Shown piece by piece: positions 63,668 to 64,000 of a stretch of 64,000 nucleotides of DNA. A model generated the notes under the pieces. That model was not told the DNA's origin. It made no database searches and worked only from the letters and a program-made list of their open reading frames with translations. Both the position numbers and the translations under genes were made by a program. Numbering within the stretch: the first letter of the stretch is position 1; each line of letters opens with the position of its first letter. This DNA is from Mycobacterium saskatchewanense (lineage in GTDB: Bacteria; Actinomycetota; Actinomycetes; Mycobacteriales; Mycobacteriaceae). Where the stretch lies: positions 3,720,001-3,784,000 of the forward strand of contig NZ_AP022573.1 in assembly GCF_010729105.1 (NCBI RefSeq), given 5' to 3'.

Positions 63668-64000
63668 GTGGCGCAGGGGCCGGCCGGCGCCACGGCCGAT
63701 CTGCTGCAGGTCGACGCCCTCGGCCCGTCGGGCGAGTACCGGACCCGCAACCGCGAGGTGGTCCTGAGCACCTCCGGGGACCCGGTTGCCGAGCTCAGTC
63801 TGGTTCCTCCCCTGTTTGTTTCGCGCACCCTGGCCGCGCAACGCAAGGTGACGCCGCTGTCGGCCGAGCGGCGGGAGGCGGGGCTGTCCGCCGCGGCCCA
63901 CATCTTCGCCACCGGGGTCGTCGCCGGACTGGACTTCGAGACGTATGTCGTTCTGGCCAGCCGGATCTCGGGACTGCCCGTCGGGGTGACCCGCGCGGGG
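63668..64000 (+). CDS. Aldehyde dehydrogenase-like (EhpG-like) protein, N-terminal part (cut by window edge)
   Basis: 111 residues visible; the gene continues past the window. Segments include VPPLFVSRTLAAQRKVTPLS and AAAHIFATGVVAGLDFETYV, which resemble N-termini of aldehyde dehydrogenase/acyl reductases, including EhpG. The GTG at 63668 follows the EhpF-like stop by 2 bases, so the two are coupled. A pair of acyl-adenylating enzyme plus reductase would convert an acid to an aldehyde. The assignment is tentative because no catalytic residue is yet in view. Confidence 0.55.
   Translation, partial: MAQGPAGATADLLQVDALGPSGEYRTRNREVVLSTSGDPVAELSLVPPLFVSRTLAAQRKVTPLSAERREAGLSAAAHIFATGVVAGLDFETYVVLASRISGLPVGVTRAG

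Overview
This is a gene-dense, high-GC stretch of actinobacterial chromosome. It is almost certainly from Mycobacterium: it carries an MmpL transporter, homologues of the M. tuberculosis proteins AccD3, FadD17 and Rv1900c (LipJ), a mycofactocin-type SDR, F420 (Ddn-like) enzyme remains, a DUF1214 protein and many GTG/leaderless starts. I cannot name the species. I saw no rRNA, tRNA or CRISPR. Most genes are accessory catabolic, lipid-modifying and regulatory functions rather than housekeeping ones.

Layout. 1-14.8 kb: a catabolic block. It has the tail of an acyl-CoA dehydrogenase, a sulfotransferase + DUF1214 pair divergent from a TetR gene across a perfect palindrome, an aldehyde dehydrogenase with a LacI regulator, then an operon amidohydrolase - double-domain CaiB CoA-transferase - unknown - thiolase-like - DUF35 - PadR. 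A FadD17-like acyl-CoA ligase and an SDR face the operon. 14.8-16.1 kb: a frameshifted IS110-family element that stops 14 bases before the SDR start; its upstream non-coding end is where a bridge RNA is expected. 16.1-24.1 kb: a nitrilase-centred locus with a TrmB-like regulator, a DUF485/ActP-type symporter, a nitrilase, a GntR/FCD regulator, a CaiB protein and an AccD3-like carboxyltransferase. Two promoters here share an operator-like motif. 24.2-28.4 kb: a small secreted protein, an AcoR-like activator, MmsA and a broken Ddn-like gene. 28.5-38.9 kb: cell-envelope genes (MmpL with a TetR regulator and twin operators, polysaccharide deacetylase, membrane esterase) and a copper module (CopZ + P-type ATPase behind a CsoR/RicR-type operator).

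38.9-49.5 kb: SDR, SRPBCC proteins, a DUF417 remnant, two translationally coupled Baeyer-Villiger-type monooxygenases, a DUF2252 protein, and a sulfate-binding protein next to a SulP permease with no ABC genes. 49.5-64 kb: a cation exchanger, LysR, MmgE/PrpD, DUF2127, several SDRs and methyltransferases, a CGNR regulator with a palindromic start region, an alpha/beta-hydrolase-adenylyl cyclase fusion, TetR/MpaB-type oxygenase, and at the right edge an EhpF-like adenylating enzyme followed by an aldehyde-dehydrogenase-like gene that runs off the window.

The catabolic blocks suggest growth on unusual carbon sources: acids are made from nitriles or aldehydes, activated to CoA esters by ligases or CoA-transferases, and cleaved by thiolase/aldolase- or carboxylase-like enzymes. 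Each block has its own local regulator. The most notable points are the shared operator of the nitrilase locus, the IS110 element with an echoed flank sequence, a 63-bp hairpin repeat present twice, and the Sbp-SulP pairing.
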